A DNA stretch of 19,163 nucleotides. It comes from Roseovarius sp. UBA6167. Its GTDB lineage: Bacteria > Pseudomonadota > Alphaproteobacteria > Rhodobacterales > Rhodobacteraceae. Of this stretch, positions 7,459 to 14,565 are shown one piece after another. Where the stretch lies: the NCBI GenBank assembly GCA_002428225.1, contig DIUD01000051.1, positions 550-19,712 of the forward strand, read 5' to 3'. Numbering within the stretch: the first letter of the stretch is position 1; each line of letters begins with the position of its first letter. The translations under genes and the position numbers were made by a program. The notes under the pieces are model-generated. The model made no database searches, was not told the origin of the DNA, and was given only the letters and a program-made list of their open reading frames with translations.

Positions 7459-8142
7459 ATGTCGATCTGGACCCGCATATCAGAGGCGCTTCAGGCGCTC
7501 GCCAGCGGCGAGAGCCTTGCCCATGTCTTCGACCTTCTGCGCACCCCGCCCGAACGCAGCGTGGCCTTCACCATCGCCGTGATCGCGCTCTCGGCCAAGA
7601 TGGCCAAGGCCGACGGGCTGGTGACACGCGAAGAAGTGACCGCCTTTCGCGAGGTATTCCGCATCCCGCCCGAGGAAGAACCGAACGCCGCGCGCGTCTT
7701 CAACCTCGCGCGGCAGGACGTGGCCGGTTTCGAGGACTACGCCACACGCATCGCGCGCATGTTCGCGGGTGCCCCCGAGACGCTTGGCGACCTGATGGAG
7801 GGGCTTTTCCACATCGCCATGGCCGACGGGATCTATCACCCCGACGAGGACGCCTTTCTCGAACGGGTAGCCGCGATCTTCGGCCTGTCCGAGCCGCAGT
7901 TCCGCGCGCTGCGCGCCCGCTTCGTCCCCGATGCCGCCCCCGATCCATGGTCGGTGCTGGGCGTGACGGCGGATATGCCGATGCACGAAATCCGCGCCGC
8001 CTGGCGGAAGATGGTGCGTGATTGCCACCCCGACCGGATGCAGGCGCGCGGCGTCCCCAGAGAGGCCGTGCTGCTGGCGGAAAAACGCCTCAAGGACATC
8101 AACCGCGCCTGGGACGAGATCCGCGCCGCGCGCGCCTGCTGA
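7459..8142 (+). CDS. TerB-like and J-domain co-chaperone (DjiA/DjlA-like)
   Basis: A 227-residue protein with an N-terminal helical TerB-like domain (about 30-150: AVIALSAKMAKADGLVTREEV, then HIAMADGIYHPDEDAFLERV, two acidic repeats typical of TerB) and a C-terminal J domain (about 162-225) with HPD at 190-192, the motif that stimulates DnaK ATPase. E. coli DjlA has the same order but a membrane anchor at its N-terminus; no such segment is visible here, so this form is probably cytosolic. It lies downstream of rpoH and the hydrolase, but its own promoter predicts separate, leaderless expression. Its DnaK-partner role is inferred from the J domain; its clients are unknown. Confidence 0.82.
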   Translation: MSIWTRISEALQALASGESLAHVFDLLRTPPERSVAFTIAVIALSAKMAKADGLVTREEVTAFREVFRIPPEEEPNAARVFNLARQDVAGFEDYATRIARMFAGAPETLGDLMEGLFHIAMADGIYHPDEDAFLERVAAIFGLSEPQFRALRARFVPDAAPDPWSVLGVTADMPMHEIRAAWRKMVRDCHPDRMQARGVPREAVLLAEKRLKDINRAWDEIRAARAC

Positions 8143-8199
8143 CATCCGCGCGCCCTTTTCCCCCGCAGATCCGATCCGACGGCATGGCGCGGCGCATCC

Positions 8200-8248
8200 T
8201 TCATCTTGCCCCAAATATCCCGGGGAGTGTGAGGGGCTGGCCCCTCAC
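8200..8248 (+). repeat. Palindromic intergenic element between convergent genes, possible bidirectional terminator
   Basis: TTCATCTTGCCCCAAATATC-type sequence (8200-8225) is followed by an 8-bp perfect stem, GTGAGGGG (8229-8236) and CCCCTCAC (8241-8248), with loop CTGG. It lies between the convergent TerB-J and aminotransferase genes and includes the stop codon of the latter (8247-8245). There is no U-run on the plus strand; on the minus strand ATATTTG follows the stem. From memory, sequences of this kind recur downstream of genes in Rhodobacteraceae. Confidence 0.5.
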
Positions 8249-9642
8249 TCCGCCGCCCTCATCAGCCCGTCCGCCCGGACCTGGCGCCCGGCCTCGTCGA
8301 GCGACTGCCAGGCGCGTTCGATCAGCGTGTCGATCTCGGATTCGCCGATCACCAGCGGCGGCGCGATAATCATGCGATCCCCCACGTGGCGCATCACCAG
8401 GTTGTTGGCAAAGCACCGTTCACGGCAGATATGGCCCACCGTTCCCGGCTCGGCGGCGAATCTGGCGCGGGCCGCCTTGTCGGGCGTCAGCGCGATCGAA
8501 CCCATCAGCCCCACGATCCGGGCCTCGCCCACCAGCGGATGCGCGGCAAGGCTTTCCCATCTTTCCTTCATGTAGGGCGCGGTCTGCCGGGCCACGCGCT
8601 CGATGATCCGCTCTTCTTCGAGGATCCGCAGGTTCTCCAGCGCCACGGCACAAGAAACCGGATGCCCCGAATAGGTGTAGCCGTGGTTGAACTCGCAGCC
8701 ATTGATCACCTCCGCCACCCTGTCCGAAACGATCGAGCCGCCAATCGGCGCATAGCCCGACGAGAGGCCCTTGGCGATGGTCATGATATCGGGGCGGATG
8801 CCCATGGTCTGGCTGCCGAACCAGGCGCCGGTGCGCCCGAACCCGCAGATCACCTCATCGGCGATCAGCAGGATGCCGTATTTGTCGCAGATCCGCTGGA
8901 TCTCGGGCCAGTAGCTGTCGGGCGGGATGATGACGCCGCCCGCGCCCTGAACCGGCTCGCCGATGAAGGCGGCGACGCGGTGCGGCCCCAACTCCTCGAT
9001 CATTTCCTCAAGCTGGCGCGCACGGGCAAGGCCGAACGCGTCGGGGTCCATGTCGCCGCCCTCGGCATACCAGTGCGGCTGGTCGATATGGTGGATGTCG
9101 GGGATGGGCATCCCGCCCTGCGCGTGCATCCCCGCCATGCCGCCAAGGCTTGCGCTGCCCATGGTCGAGCCGTGATAGCCGTTGCGTCGCGCGATGATGA
9201 CATTGCGCCCGGGCTGGCCCATCTCTGCCCAGTAGGTGCGCACCATGCGGATATTGGTGTCGTTCGCCTCGGACCCCGAGCCGGCAAAGAACACATGGTT
9301 CAGATCACCCGGCGCCAATTCGGCCAGTTTCGCGGCGAGCGCGATGGCGGGCACATGGCTGGTCTGGAAAAACGTGTTGTAATAGGGCAGCTCGCGCATC
9401 TGCCGCGCCGCCGCCTCCACCAGTTCGTCACGCCCGTAGCCCACATTGACGCACCACAGCCCGGCCATGGCATCGAGGATCTCGTTGCCCTCGCTGTCGG
9501 TCAGCGTCACGCCGTGCGCGCGGGTGATGATCCGCGCGCCCGTGGCGTTGATCGCGTCGCCGTGGGTAAAGGGGTGCATGTGATGGGCGGCATCGAGCGC
9601 CTGAAGCGCGGCCGTGGGCAGGTGATTGGTGATCGCGGTCAT
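8245..9642 (-). CDS. Class III PLP aminotransferase, probably putrescine:pyruvate type (SpuC-like)
   Basis: Pyridoxal-phosphate omega-aminotransferase of 465 residues, near the usual 455-460. Motifs: GLWCVNVGYG (62-70), GSGSEAND (121-128, phosphate binding), NGYHGST (154-160), GEPVQGAGG (228-236), ADEVICGFGRTG (261-272, Asp262 to the PLP ring nitrogen) and TIAKGLSSGY with the Schiff-base Lys291. This signature fits SpuC and related diamine or beta-alanine:pyruvate transaminases. The polyamine transporter genes nearby favour putrescine, which would yield 4-aminobutanal for the GABA route. AAGGGA precedes the ATG at 9642. A strong promoter with an overlapping operator lies upstream. The substrate is inferred from context; taurine or beta-alanine are alternatives. 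Confidence 0.85.
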   Translation of the reverse strand: MTAITNHLPTAALQALDAAHHMHPFTHGDAINATGARIITRAHGVTLTDSEGNEILDAMAGLWCVNVGYGRDELVEAAARQMRELPYYNTFFQTSHVPAIALAAKLAELAPGDLNHVFFAGSGSEANDTNIRMVRTYWAEMGQPGRNVIIARRNGYHGSTMGSASLGGMAGMHAQGGMPIPDIHHIDQPHWYAEGGDMDPDAFGLARARQLEEMIEELGPHRVAAFIGEPVQGAGGVIIPPDSYWPEIQRICDKYGILLIADEVICGFGRTGAWFGSQTMGIRPDIMTIAKGLSSGYAPIGGSIVSDRVAEVINGCEFNHGYTYSGHPVSCAVALENLRILEEERIIERVARQTAPYMKERWESLAAHPLVGEARIVGLMGSIALTPDKAARARFAAEPGTVGHICRERCFANNLVMRHVGDRMIIAPPLVIGESEIDTLIERAWQSLDEAGRQVRADGLMRAAE

Positions 9643-9708
9643 GGCGGTCCCTTTCGATATTTCGATATGAAGACGCTGGGATGCGGCCCGGCCGACCGCT
9701 TTGCCCCG

Positions 9709-9736
9709 AAAATATGATCAAATTTTCTTGTGTCAA
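9709..9736 (-). promoter_or_regulatory. Promoter of the aminotransferase gene
   Basis: On the minus strand a perfect TTGACA (9736-9731), a 16-base spacer and TATTTT (9714-9709) lie about 65 bases upstream of the ATG. The spacer contains the operator candidate TTTGATCATAT, which runs into the -10. The -35 sits just past the stop of the regulator gene (9742), so the aminotransferase can be expressed independently of it. Confidence 0.55.
9712..9722 (-). promoter_or_regulatory. Operator candidate TTTGATCATAT (aminotransferase side)
   Basis: The 11-mer read on the minus strand (9722-9712) recurs exactly at 10530-10540 upstream of the transporter operon. Here it begins 8 bases after the -35 TTGACA and overlaps the first bases of the -10, a repressor-like position. 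Its core TGATCA is palindromic, as expected for a dimeric GntR protein. Confidence 0.5.
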
Positions 9737-9741
9737 TCGAA

Positions 9742-10437
9742 TCAGTCCTCCCGTGCCAACTGCGCGAGGGATTCGCGCACCTGCTCCATTCCCTGCACCA
9801 CATCGGCGCGGATCGCCTGGGCCGCGGCCTCGCCGTTTCGTTCGCGCATGGCGTCAAGCAGGTCCTTGTGCCTGTCCGGCAGGCCCTGCGTGCCGACCCG
9901 CCCGCAAACCACCCGCAGCGATGGCCCGAAGCGCAGCCAAAGCCCGTCCGCCACATCGGCAAGGATCGGCGCATCGGCCAGTTCGTAAATCCGGCGATGG
10001 AACCGGTAGTTAAGTTCGAGATAGCCGCGCATGTCCCCGCGCCGGATCGCGCGATCGAGATCGTCGTCGATCGCGGTCAGCGCGCCCAGGTCCGCGGCGC
10101 TTGCGCGGGCCGTGGCGCGCTCGGCCAGATATGGGTCAAGCCATTGGCGCGCATAGATCAATTCTCTAATGTGCCGGGCATCGAGCACCGGCACACACAC
10201 CCGCCTGTTGCCTTGAAATTCAAGCGCGCCCTCGGCGATGAGCCGCCGCAGCGCCTCGCGCACGGGGGTCATGCCCGCCCCGAGCCGCGCGCGCAACCCC
10301 TGGATCGTCACCGCCTGCCCCGGCGTCAGATCGCCGAACAGCACCAGCGCGCGCAGCGCGCGATAGATCGTCTCATGCGCCGGAAGGCGCGCGGCAGGGG
10401 GCGCCTCGCTGCCCGATTTTCGTGCGGTTTTCTGCAT
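9742..10437 (-). CDS. GntR-family transcriptional regulator, FCD subfamily
   Basis: A 231-residue regulator with an N-terminal winged helix (about 20-85: ETIYRALRALVLFGDLTPGQ, LRARLGAGMTPVREALRRL, EGALEF) followed by an all-helical FCD ligand domain with ELNYRFHRRIYELA, whose Asp/His positions usually bind a metal and a small acid. The ATG at 10437 follows GAGGGGGCAGGG; in-frame ATGs further upstream (10509, 10503) would put nonhomologous residues before the domain and eat into the divergent promoter region. It lies between the aminotransferase gene and the divergent transporter operon, so local control of both is likely. The ligand is unknown; a polyamine breakdown product is the obvious guess. 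Confidence 0.88.
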   Translation of the reverse strand: MQKTARKSGSEAPPAARLPAHETIYRALRALVLFGDLTPGQAVTIQGLRARLGAGMTPVREALRRLIAEGALEFQGNRRVCVPVLDARHIRELIYARQWLDPYLAERATARASAADLGALTAIDDDLDRAIRRGDMRGYLELNYRFHRRIYELADAPILADVADGLWLRFGPSLRVVCGRVGTQGLPDRHKDLLDAMRERNGEAAAQAIRADVVQGMEQVRESLAQLARED

Positions 10438-10511
10438 CCCTGCCCCCTCTTCGATCCGCGCCGCAACTCCATCCTTGCGAGTTTGGCGGCTGCGTGAAAA
10501 CATCGCCATAT

Positions 10512-10525
10512 TGCCGTTGACGGCA
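10512..10525 (+). promoter_or_regulatory. Perfect palindrome TGCCGT-TG-ACGGCA
   Basis: A 6+2+6 perfect inverted repeat in the 145-base regulator-transporter intergenic region. It overlaps TTGACG (10517-10522), which is the probable -35 of the transporter operon, and ends 4 bases before the shared 11-mer. It could be a second binding site for the same regulator or for another one. Confidence 0.4.
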
Positions 10526-10529
10526 GTTT

Positions 10530-10540
10530 TTTGATCATAT
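10530..10540 (+). promoter_or_regulatory. Operator candidate TTTGATCATAT (transporter side)
   Basis: Exact copy of the 11-mer at 9722-9712. It begins 7 bases after TTGACG (10517-10522), against 8 bases after TTGACA in the other promoter, so the two promoters are built alike. It is also half of a wider inverted repeat, TTGAT-N8-ATCAA (10531-10548). The -10 of this promoter is unclear; TATGCC at 10538-10543 is possible with a short 15-base spacer. Confidence 0.5.
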
Positions 10541-10582
10541 GCCATCAAGGCAAACAAGATACCCAACCAAGGGGAACCCACG

Positions 10583-11668
10583 ATGAAAAAACTCACGCTG
10601 ACCACCGCCGCTGCGCTCGCGCTCATGGGCCTCGCCGCCCATGCGCAGGAGGTGCGCGTCTATAACTGGTCCGACTATATCGACGAATCGCTGCTTTCCA
10701 AATTCGAGCAGGAGACCGGGATCAAGCTGATCTACGACGTGTTCGACAGCAACGAGGTGCTGGAAACCAAGCTGCTCGCCGGGGGATCGGGCTATGACGT
10801 GGTGGTGCCCTCGGGCACCTTTCTGCAACGCCAGATCCAGGCCGGGGCGTTTCAGAAGCTCGACAAATCGAAGCTGCCCAATCTCGAGAACATGTGGGAC
10901 GTGATAGAGGCGCGCACCGCGCAATACGATCCCGGCAACGAATATTCGATCAACTACATGTGGGGCACCACCGGCATCGGCGCGAATGTCGGCAAGGTGA
11001 CCGAGGTGCTCGGCGCGGATGCGCCGCTCGACAGTCTCGAACTGGTGCTGAACCCGGCGAACATGGAGAAACTGGCCGCCTGCGGCGTGCATTTCCTCGA
11101 CGCACCCGCCGAGATAATTCCGATGGCGCTCAAGTATATCGGCGAGGACCCCAACAGCCATGACCCGGACGTGATCGCCAAGGCCGAAGCCGTGCTCGCG
11201 GCCGTGCGTCCCCATATCCAGAAATTCCACAGCTCGGAATATATCAACGCGCTGGCCAATGGCGATATCTGCGTGGCCGTGGGCTGGTCGGGCGACATCC
11301 TTCAGGCGCGCGACCGCGCCGACGAGGCCGATAACGGCGTCGAGATCGTCTATAACGCCCCGACCGAGGGCGCGCAGATGTGGTTCGATCAGATGGCCAT
11401 TCCGGTCGATGCGCCCAACCCGGACGCGGCGCATGTGTTTTTGAATTTCATCATGGAACCCGAGAACATGGCCGCCGCCTCGAACTATGTCTATTACGCC
11501 AACGGCAACGCCGCCTCGAAGGAGTTTCTCGAAGAGGACGTGATCGGCGATCCGGGCATCTACCCGCCCGAAGAGGCGATGGACAATCTCTATACCACCA
11601 CGCCCTATCCGGCCAACGTGCAGCGGATCGTCACCCGCCTCTGGACCAGGATCAAGTCCGGCACCTGA
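10583..11668 (+). CDS. potF: Polyamine (putrescine) ABC transporter substrate-binding protein, PotF/SpuD-like
   Basis: Periplasmic receptor of 361 residues. A Sec signal peptide (1-21: MKK, hydrophobic ALALMGLA, cleavage after AHA) precedes the mature protein. Family binding-pocket motifs are visible: NWSDYI (28-33), GYDVVVPSG (70-78), YMWGTTGIG, GWSGDI (234-239) and MWFDQMAIP (266-274); the Trp, Ser, Asp and Tyr residues in them correspond to those that cage the diamine in PotF. AAGGGGAA lies about nine bases before the ATG. It is the first gene of an operon and is followed by a strong hairpin, a common way to keep receptor levels above those of the membrane parts. Putrescine versus spermidine cannot be settled from sequence alone. 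Confidence 0.9.
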   Translation: MKKLTLTTAAALALMGLAAHAQEVRVYNWSDYIDESLLSKFEQETGIKLIYDVFDSNEVLETKLLAGGSGYDVVVPSGTFLQRQIQAGAFQKLDKSKLPNLENMWDVIEARTAQYDPGNEYSINYMWGTTGIGANVGKVTEVLGADAPLDSLELVLNPANMEKLAACGVHFLDAPAEIIPMALKYIGEDPNSHDPDVIAKAEAVLAAVRPHIQKFHSSEYINALANGDICVAVGWSGDILQARDRADEADNGVEIVYNAPTEGAQMWFDQMAIPVDAPNPDAAHVFLNFIMEPENMAAASNYVYYANGNAASKEFLEEDVIGDPGIYPPEEAMDNLYTTTPYPANVQRIVTRLWTRIKSGT

Positions 11669-11678
11669 TCGCGCACGG

Positions 11679-11708
11679 GGCCCGCGCCACGACGGCGCGG
11701 GCCATTTT
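11679..11708 (+). terminator. Intercistronic hairpin after potF, partial terminator or mRNA stabiliser
   Basis: GGCCCGCGCC (11679-11688) and GGCGCGGGCC (11694-11703) form a perfect 10-bp stem with loop ACGAC, followed by ATTTTGA. It begins 10 bases after the receptor stop codon and ends 30 bases before the ATPase gene. The short T-run suggests weak termination with read-through. Confidence 0.6.
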
Positions 11709-11733
11709 GACAACGACAACAGCCGGGGGCACA

Positions 11734-12858
11734 ATGGGGCAGACCGTCTTCGAGCCGTGGAACGATCCCGAGGCCAGGCCGCTCATCCAGTTCCGCAATG
11801 TCACCAAGCGGTTCGGTGACTTCACCGCCATCGACAACCAGTCATTCAACATCTACGAGCGCGAATTCTTCGCCCTGCTCGGCCCCTCGGGTTGCGGCAA
11901 GACGACGATGATGCGGATGCTTGCCGGTTTCGAGAAGCCGACCGAGGGCACGATCCTGCTGGGTGGCAAGGACATCGCCCCCATCCCGCCCAACAAGCGC
12001 GCGGTGAACATGATGTTCCAGTCCTACGCGCTGTTTCCGCATCTCTCGGTCTGGGACAATATCGCCTTCGGCCTCAGGCGCGACGGCAAGCGCAGGGACG
12101 AGATCGCGGCGCGGGTCGAGGAGATGCTGAAGCTCACCCGCCTGACCCAGTTCGCCCGCCGCAAGCCGCACCAGATTTCCGGTGGCCAGCGGCAGCGCGT
12201 GGCGCTCGCGCGCTCGCTCGCCAAGGCGCCCAAGCTGCTGCTGCTCGACGAACCGCTCGGCGCGCTCGACGCCAAGCTGCGCACGGCGACGCAGTTCGAG
12301 CTGATGGACATCCAGGAAAAGACCGGCACCACCTTCGTCATCGTCACCCACGACCAGGAAGAGGCGATGACCGTGGCCTCCCGCGTGGCGGTGATGGACA
12401 ATGGCCGCATCATTCAGGCCGACACGCCCGCGCGCATCTACGAGACCCCCAATTCCGTCTATGTGGCCGATTTCATCGGCGAGGTGACGATCCTTTCTGG
12501 CACGGCGCGCAAATCCGGCGCGGGCTACGAGATCCATTATGCCGAAGGGGTTCCGCCCCTCTATGCCGAGGACGAGGCCCGATTCGACAATGGCGAGACC
12601 TGCCATATCGCGCTGCGCCCCGAAAAGGTGGCGATCAGCGCCGAACGCCCCGAGGACCGGCGCAACGCGGTCGAGGGCACGATCATCGACATCGCCTATC
12701 TTGGCAATCTCTCGACCTATCACGTCAAGCTGGCCACGGGGCAGATGATCAAGGCCCAGACCGCCAATACCCGCCGGCTCGCCCTGCGTGGCTTTACCTG
12801 GGAAGACAAGGTGTGGCTGTCGTGGACCGATACCGCCGCCGTGCTGCTGAAGGAGTGA
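11734..12858 (+). CDS. potG: Polyamine ABC transporter ATP-binding protein, PotG/PotA-like
   Basis: Cytoplasmic ATPase of 374 residues, close to PotG (377). It shows Walker A GPSGCGKT (50-57), Q-loop MMFQSYALFPHL (Gln96), signature ISGGQRQR (148-155), Walker B LLLLDEP (168-174), the D-loop GALDAKLR, H-loop THDQEEAM (His206), and a C-terminal TOBE-like region (about 290-370) with ALRPEKV. The ATG at 11734 follows CCGGGGGC; the open frame runs further upstream but without family resemblance. It is separated from the receptor gene by the hairpin and from the first permease gene by four bases. The 20-residue N-terminal lead before IQFRNVTKRFG is usual for PotG-like proteins. Confidence 0.92.
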   Translation: MGQTVFEPWNDPEARPLIQFRNVTKRFGDFTAIDNQSFNIYEREFFALLGPSGCGKTTMMRMLAGFEKPTEGTILLGGKDIAPIPPNKRAVNMMFQSYALFPHLSVWDNIAFGLRRDGKRRDEIAARVEEMLKLTRLTQFARRKPHQISGGQRQRVALARSLAKAPKLLLLDEPLGALDAKLRTATQFELMDIQEKTGTTFVIVTHDQEEAMTVASRVAVMDNGRIIQADTPARIYETPNSVYVADFIGEVTILSGTARKSGAGYEIHYAEGVPPLYAEDEARFDNGETCHIALRPEKVAISAERPEDRRNAVEGTIIDIAYLGNLSTYHVKLATGQMIKAQTANTRRLALRGFTWEDKVWLSWTDTAAVLLKE

Positions 12859-12862
12859 GCGG

Positions 12863-13753
12863 ATGGGCCGGTTTTTCCTCATCGCGTTGCCCTTTGCCTG
12901 GCTTCTGGCGCTGTTTCTGGTGCCGTTCCTGATCGTGCTCAAGATCTCGCTGTCGGATATCGCGCTGGCGATCCCGCCCTACACCCCCACGCTCGACCTC
13001 ACCGAGGGGTGGGCGGGGATCAGGGCCTTCCTGTCGCAACTCGATTTCGAGAATTTCACCTTCCTCACGCAGGACGATCTCTACTGGAAGGCCTATCTCT
13101 CCTCGCTGCAAATCGCCCTCATCGCCACGGTGCTCACGCTTCTGGTGGGCTATCCGATCGCCTATGGCATGGCCAACGCGCCCGATCACTGGCGGCCCAC
13201 GCTGATGATGCTGGTGATCCTGCCGTTCTGGACCTCGTTCCTGATCCGGGTCTATTCGTGGATGGGGATCCTCTCGACCGAGGGCTATCTCAATCAGCTC
13301 CTGCTCTGGCTCGGGGTGATTTCCACACCGCTCACGATCCTCAACACGCCAACGGCGGTCTATATCGGGATCGTCTATACATATCTGCCGTTCATGATCC
13401 TGCCGATCTATTCGGCGCTGGAGCGGATGGACGCATCGCTTCTGGAGGCGGCCGAGGATCTGGGCTGTTCGCGGCTTACCGCGTTCTGGCTGGTGACGGT
13501 GCCCTTGTCGAAAAACGGCATCATCGCGGGGTGTTTTCTGGTCTTCATCCCCGTGATCGGCGAATTCGTCATCCCCTCGCTGCTGGGCGGGTCGCGGACG
13601 CTGATGATCGGCAAGGTGCTGTGGGAGGAATTCTTCAACAACCGCGACTGGCCGGTGGCAAGCGCGGTGGCGGTGATCCTGCTCCTGATCCTGATCGTTC
13701 CCATCGTGCTGTTCCAGATCAACCAGCAAAAGCAGCGCGAGGCCGAGGAATGA
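12863..13753 (+). CDS. potH: Polyamine ABC transporter permease, PotH-like
   Basis: Inner-membrane subunit of 296 residues with six predicted helices; the first is at 5-28. The EAA loop that docks on the ATPase is present: EAAEDLGCSRLTAFWLVTVP, with the conserved G. GGAG in AAGGAGTGAGCGG lies upstream of the ATG, within the end of the ATPase gene. The stop overlaps the start of the next permease gene (ATGA at 13750-13753), so translation is likely coupled. The large periplasmic segment between helices 1 and 2 (about 32-75) is typical of PotH rather than PotI. Confidence 0.92.
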   Translation: MGRFFLIALPFAWLLALFLVPFLIVLKISLSDIALAIPPYTPTLDLTEGWAGIRAFLSQLDFENFTFLTQDDLYWKAYLSSLQIALIATVLTLLVGYPIAYGMANAPDHWRPTLMMLVILPFWTSFLIRVYSWMGILSTEGYLNQLLLWLGVISTPLTILNTPTAVYIGIVYTYLPFMILPIYSALERMDASLLEAAEDLGCSRLTAFWLVTVPLSKNGIIAGCFLVFIPVIGEFVIPSLLGGSRTLMIGKVLWEEFFNNRDWPVASAVAVILLLILIVPIVLFQINQQKQREAEE

Positions 13754-14565
13754 GACGCCTGACATGGTTCAACGCCACCTCGCTCACGCTGGGGCTTGCC
13801 TTTCTCTACCTGCCGATGCTCATTCTCATCATCTACAGCTTCAACGCCTCGCGGCTGGTGACGGTCTGGGCGGGGTTCTCGACGCAGTGGTATGGGACGC
13901 TGTTTTCCAATCAGGGCTTCATCGACGCGGCCAAGGTCACGCTCAAGGTGGCGGTGGCCTCCTCGAGCGTTGCCACGGTGCTGGGAACGATGGCGGCGCT
14001 GGTGCTGGTGCGGATGGGGCGTTTTCCGGGCCGGACGCTGTTTTCGGGGATGATCTATGCGCCGCTGGTCATGCCCGAGGTGATCACCGGCCTGTCGCTG
14101 CTGCTTTTGTTCATCGGCATCGGGCTCGATCGCGGGATCTTCACCATCATTCTCGCGCATACCACCTTTTCCATGGCCTTCGTCGCGGTGGTGGTGTCGT
14201 CGCGGCTAATGACCTTCGATCGCTCGCTCGAAGAAGCGGCGCTCGATCTGGGCGCTTCGCCCTTCGACGCCTTCCGTCTTGTCACCCTGCCGATCATCGC
14301 GCCGGCGGTGATCTCGGGCTGGCTTCTGGCGTTCACTCTCTCGCTTGATGACCTCGTGATCGCGTCGTTTACCGCCGGTCCCTCGGCCACCACGCTGCCC
14401 ATCAAGATATGGTCGGCGGTGCGGCTTGGGGTCTCGCCCGAGATCAACGCGCTGTCCACGATCATGATCGGGATCGTGGCCGTGGGCGTCATCGGCGCCT
14501 CGCTCGTCACCAAGCGCGCGGCGCTGCGCCGCGAGGCGGATGAGCGCGCCGCGGTGCAGGGATGA
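13750..14565 (+). CDS. potI: Polyamine ABC transporter permease, PotI-like
   Basis: Second inner-membrane subunit, 271 residues, about the size of PotI (281). It has the short N-terminal helix with YLPMLILIIYSFN, the family pattern near the start of PotC and PotI, several further hydrophobic segments, and the EAA loop EEAALDLGASPFDAFRLVTL. The start ATG overlaps the stop of potH by ATGA, and its own stop overlaps the start of the oxidoreductase gene in the same way. With PotH it forms the channel heterodimer of a type I importer. Confidence 0.92.
   Translation: MRRLTWFNATSLTLGLAFLYLPMLILIIYSFNASRLVTVWAGFSTQWYGTLFSNQGFIDAAKVTLKVAVASSSVATVLGTMAALVLVRMGRFPGRTLFSGMIYAPLVMPEVITGLSLLLLFIGIGLDRGIFTIILAHTTFSMAFVAVVVSSRLMTFDRSLEEAALDLGASPFDAFRLVTLPIIAPAVISGWLLAFTLSLDDLVIASFTAGPSATTLPIKIWSAVRLGVSPEINALSTIMIGIVAVGVIGASLVTKRAALRREADERAAVQG

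Noticed and set aside
9639..9700. TTTCGATATTTCGATATGAA, a short direct repeat upstream of the aminotransferase ATG
   Set aside because: It lies in the leader close to the ribosome site, has no copy at the transporter promoter, and is too short to interpret.
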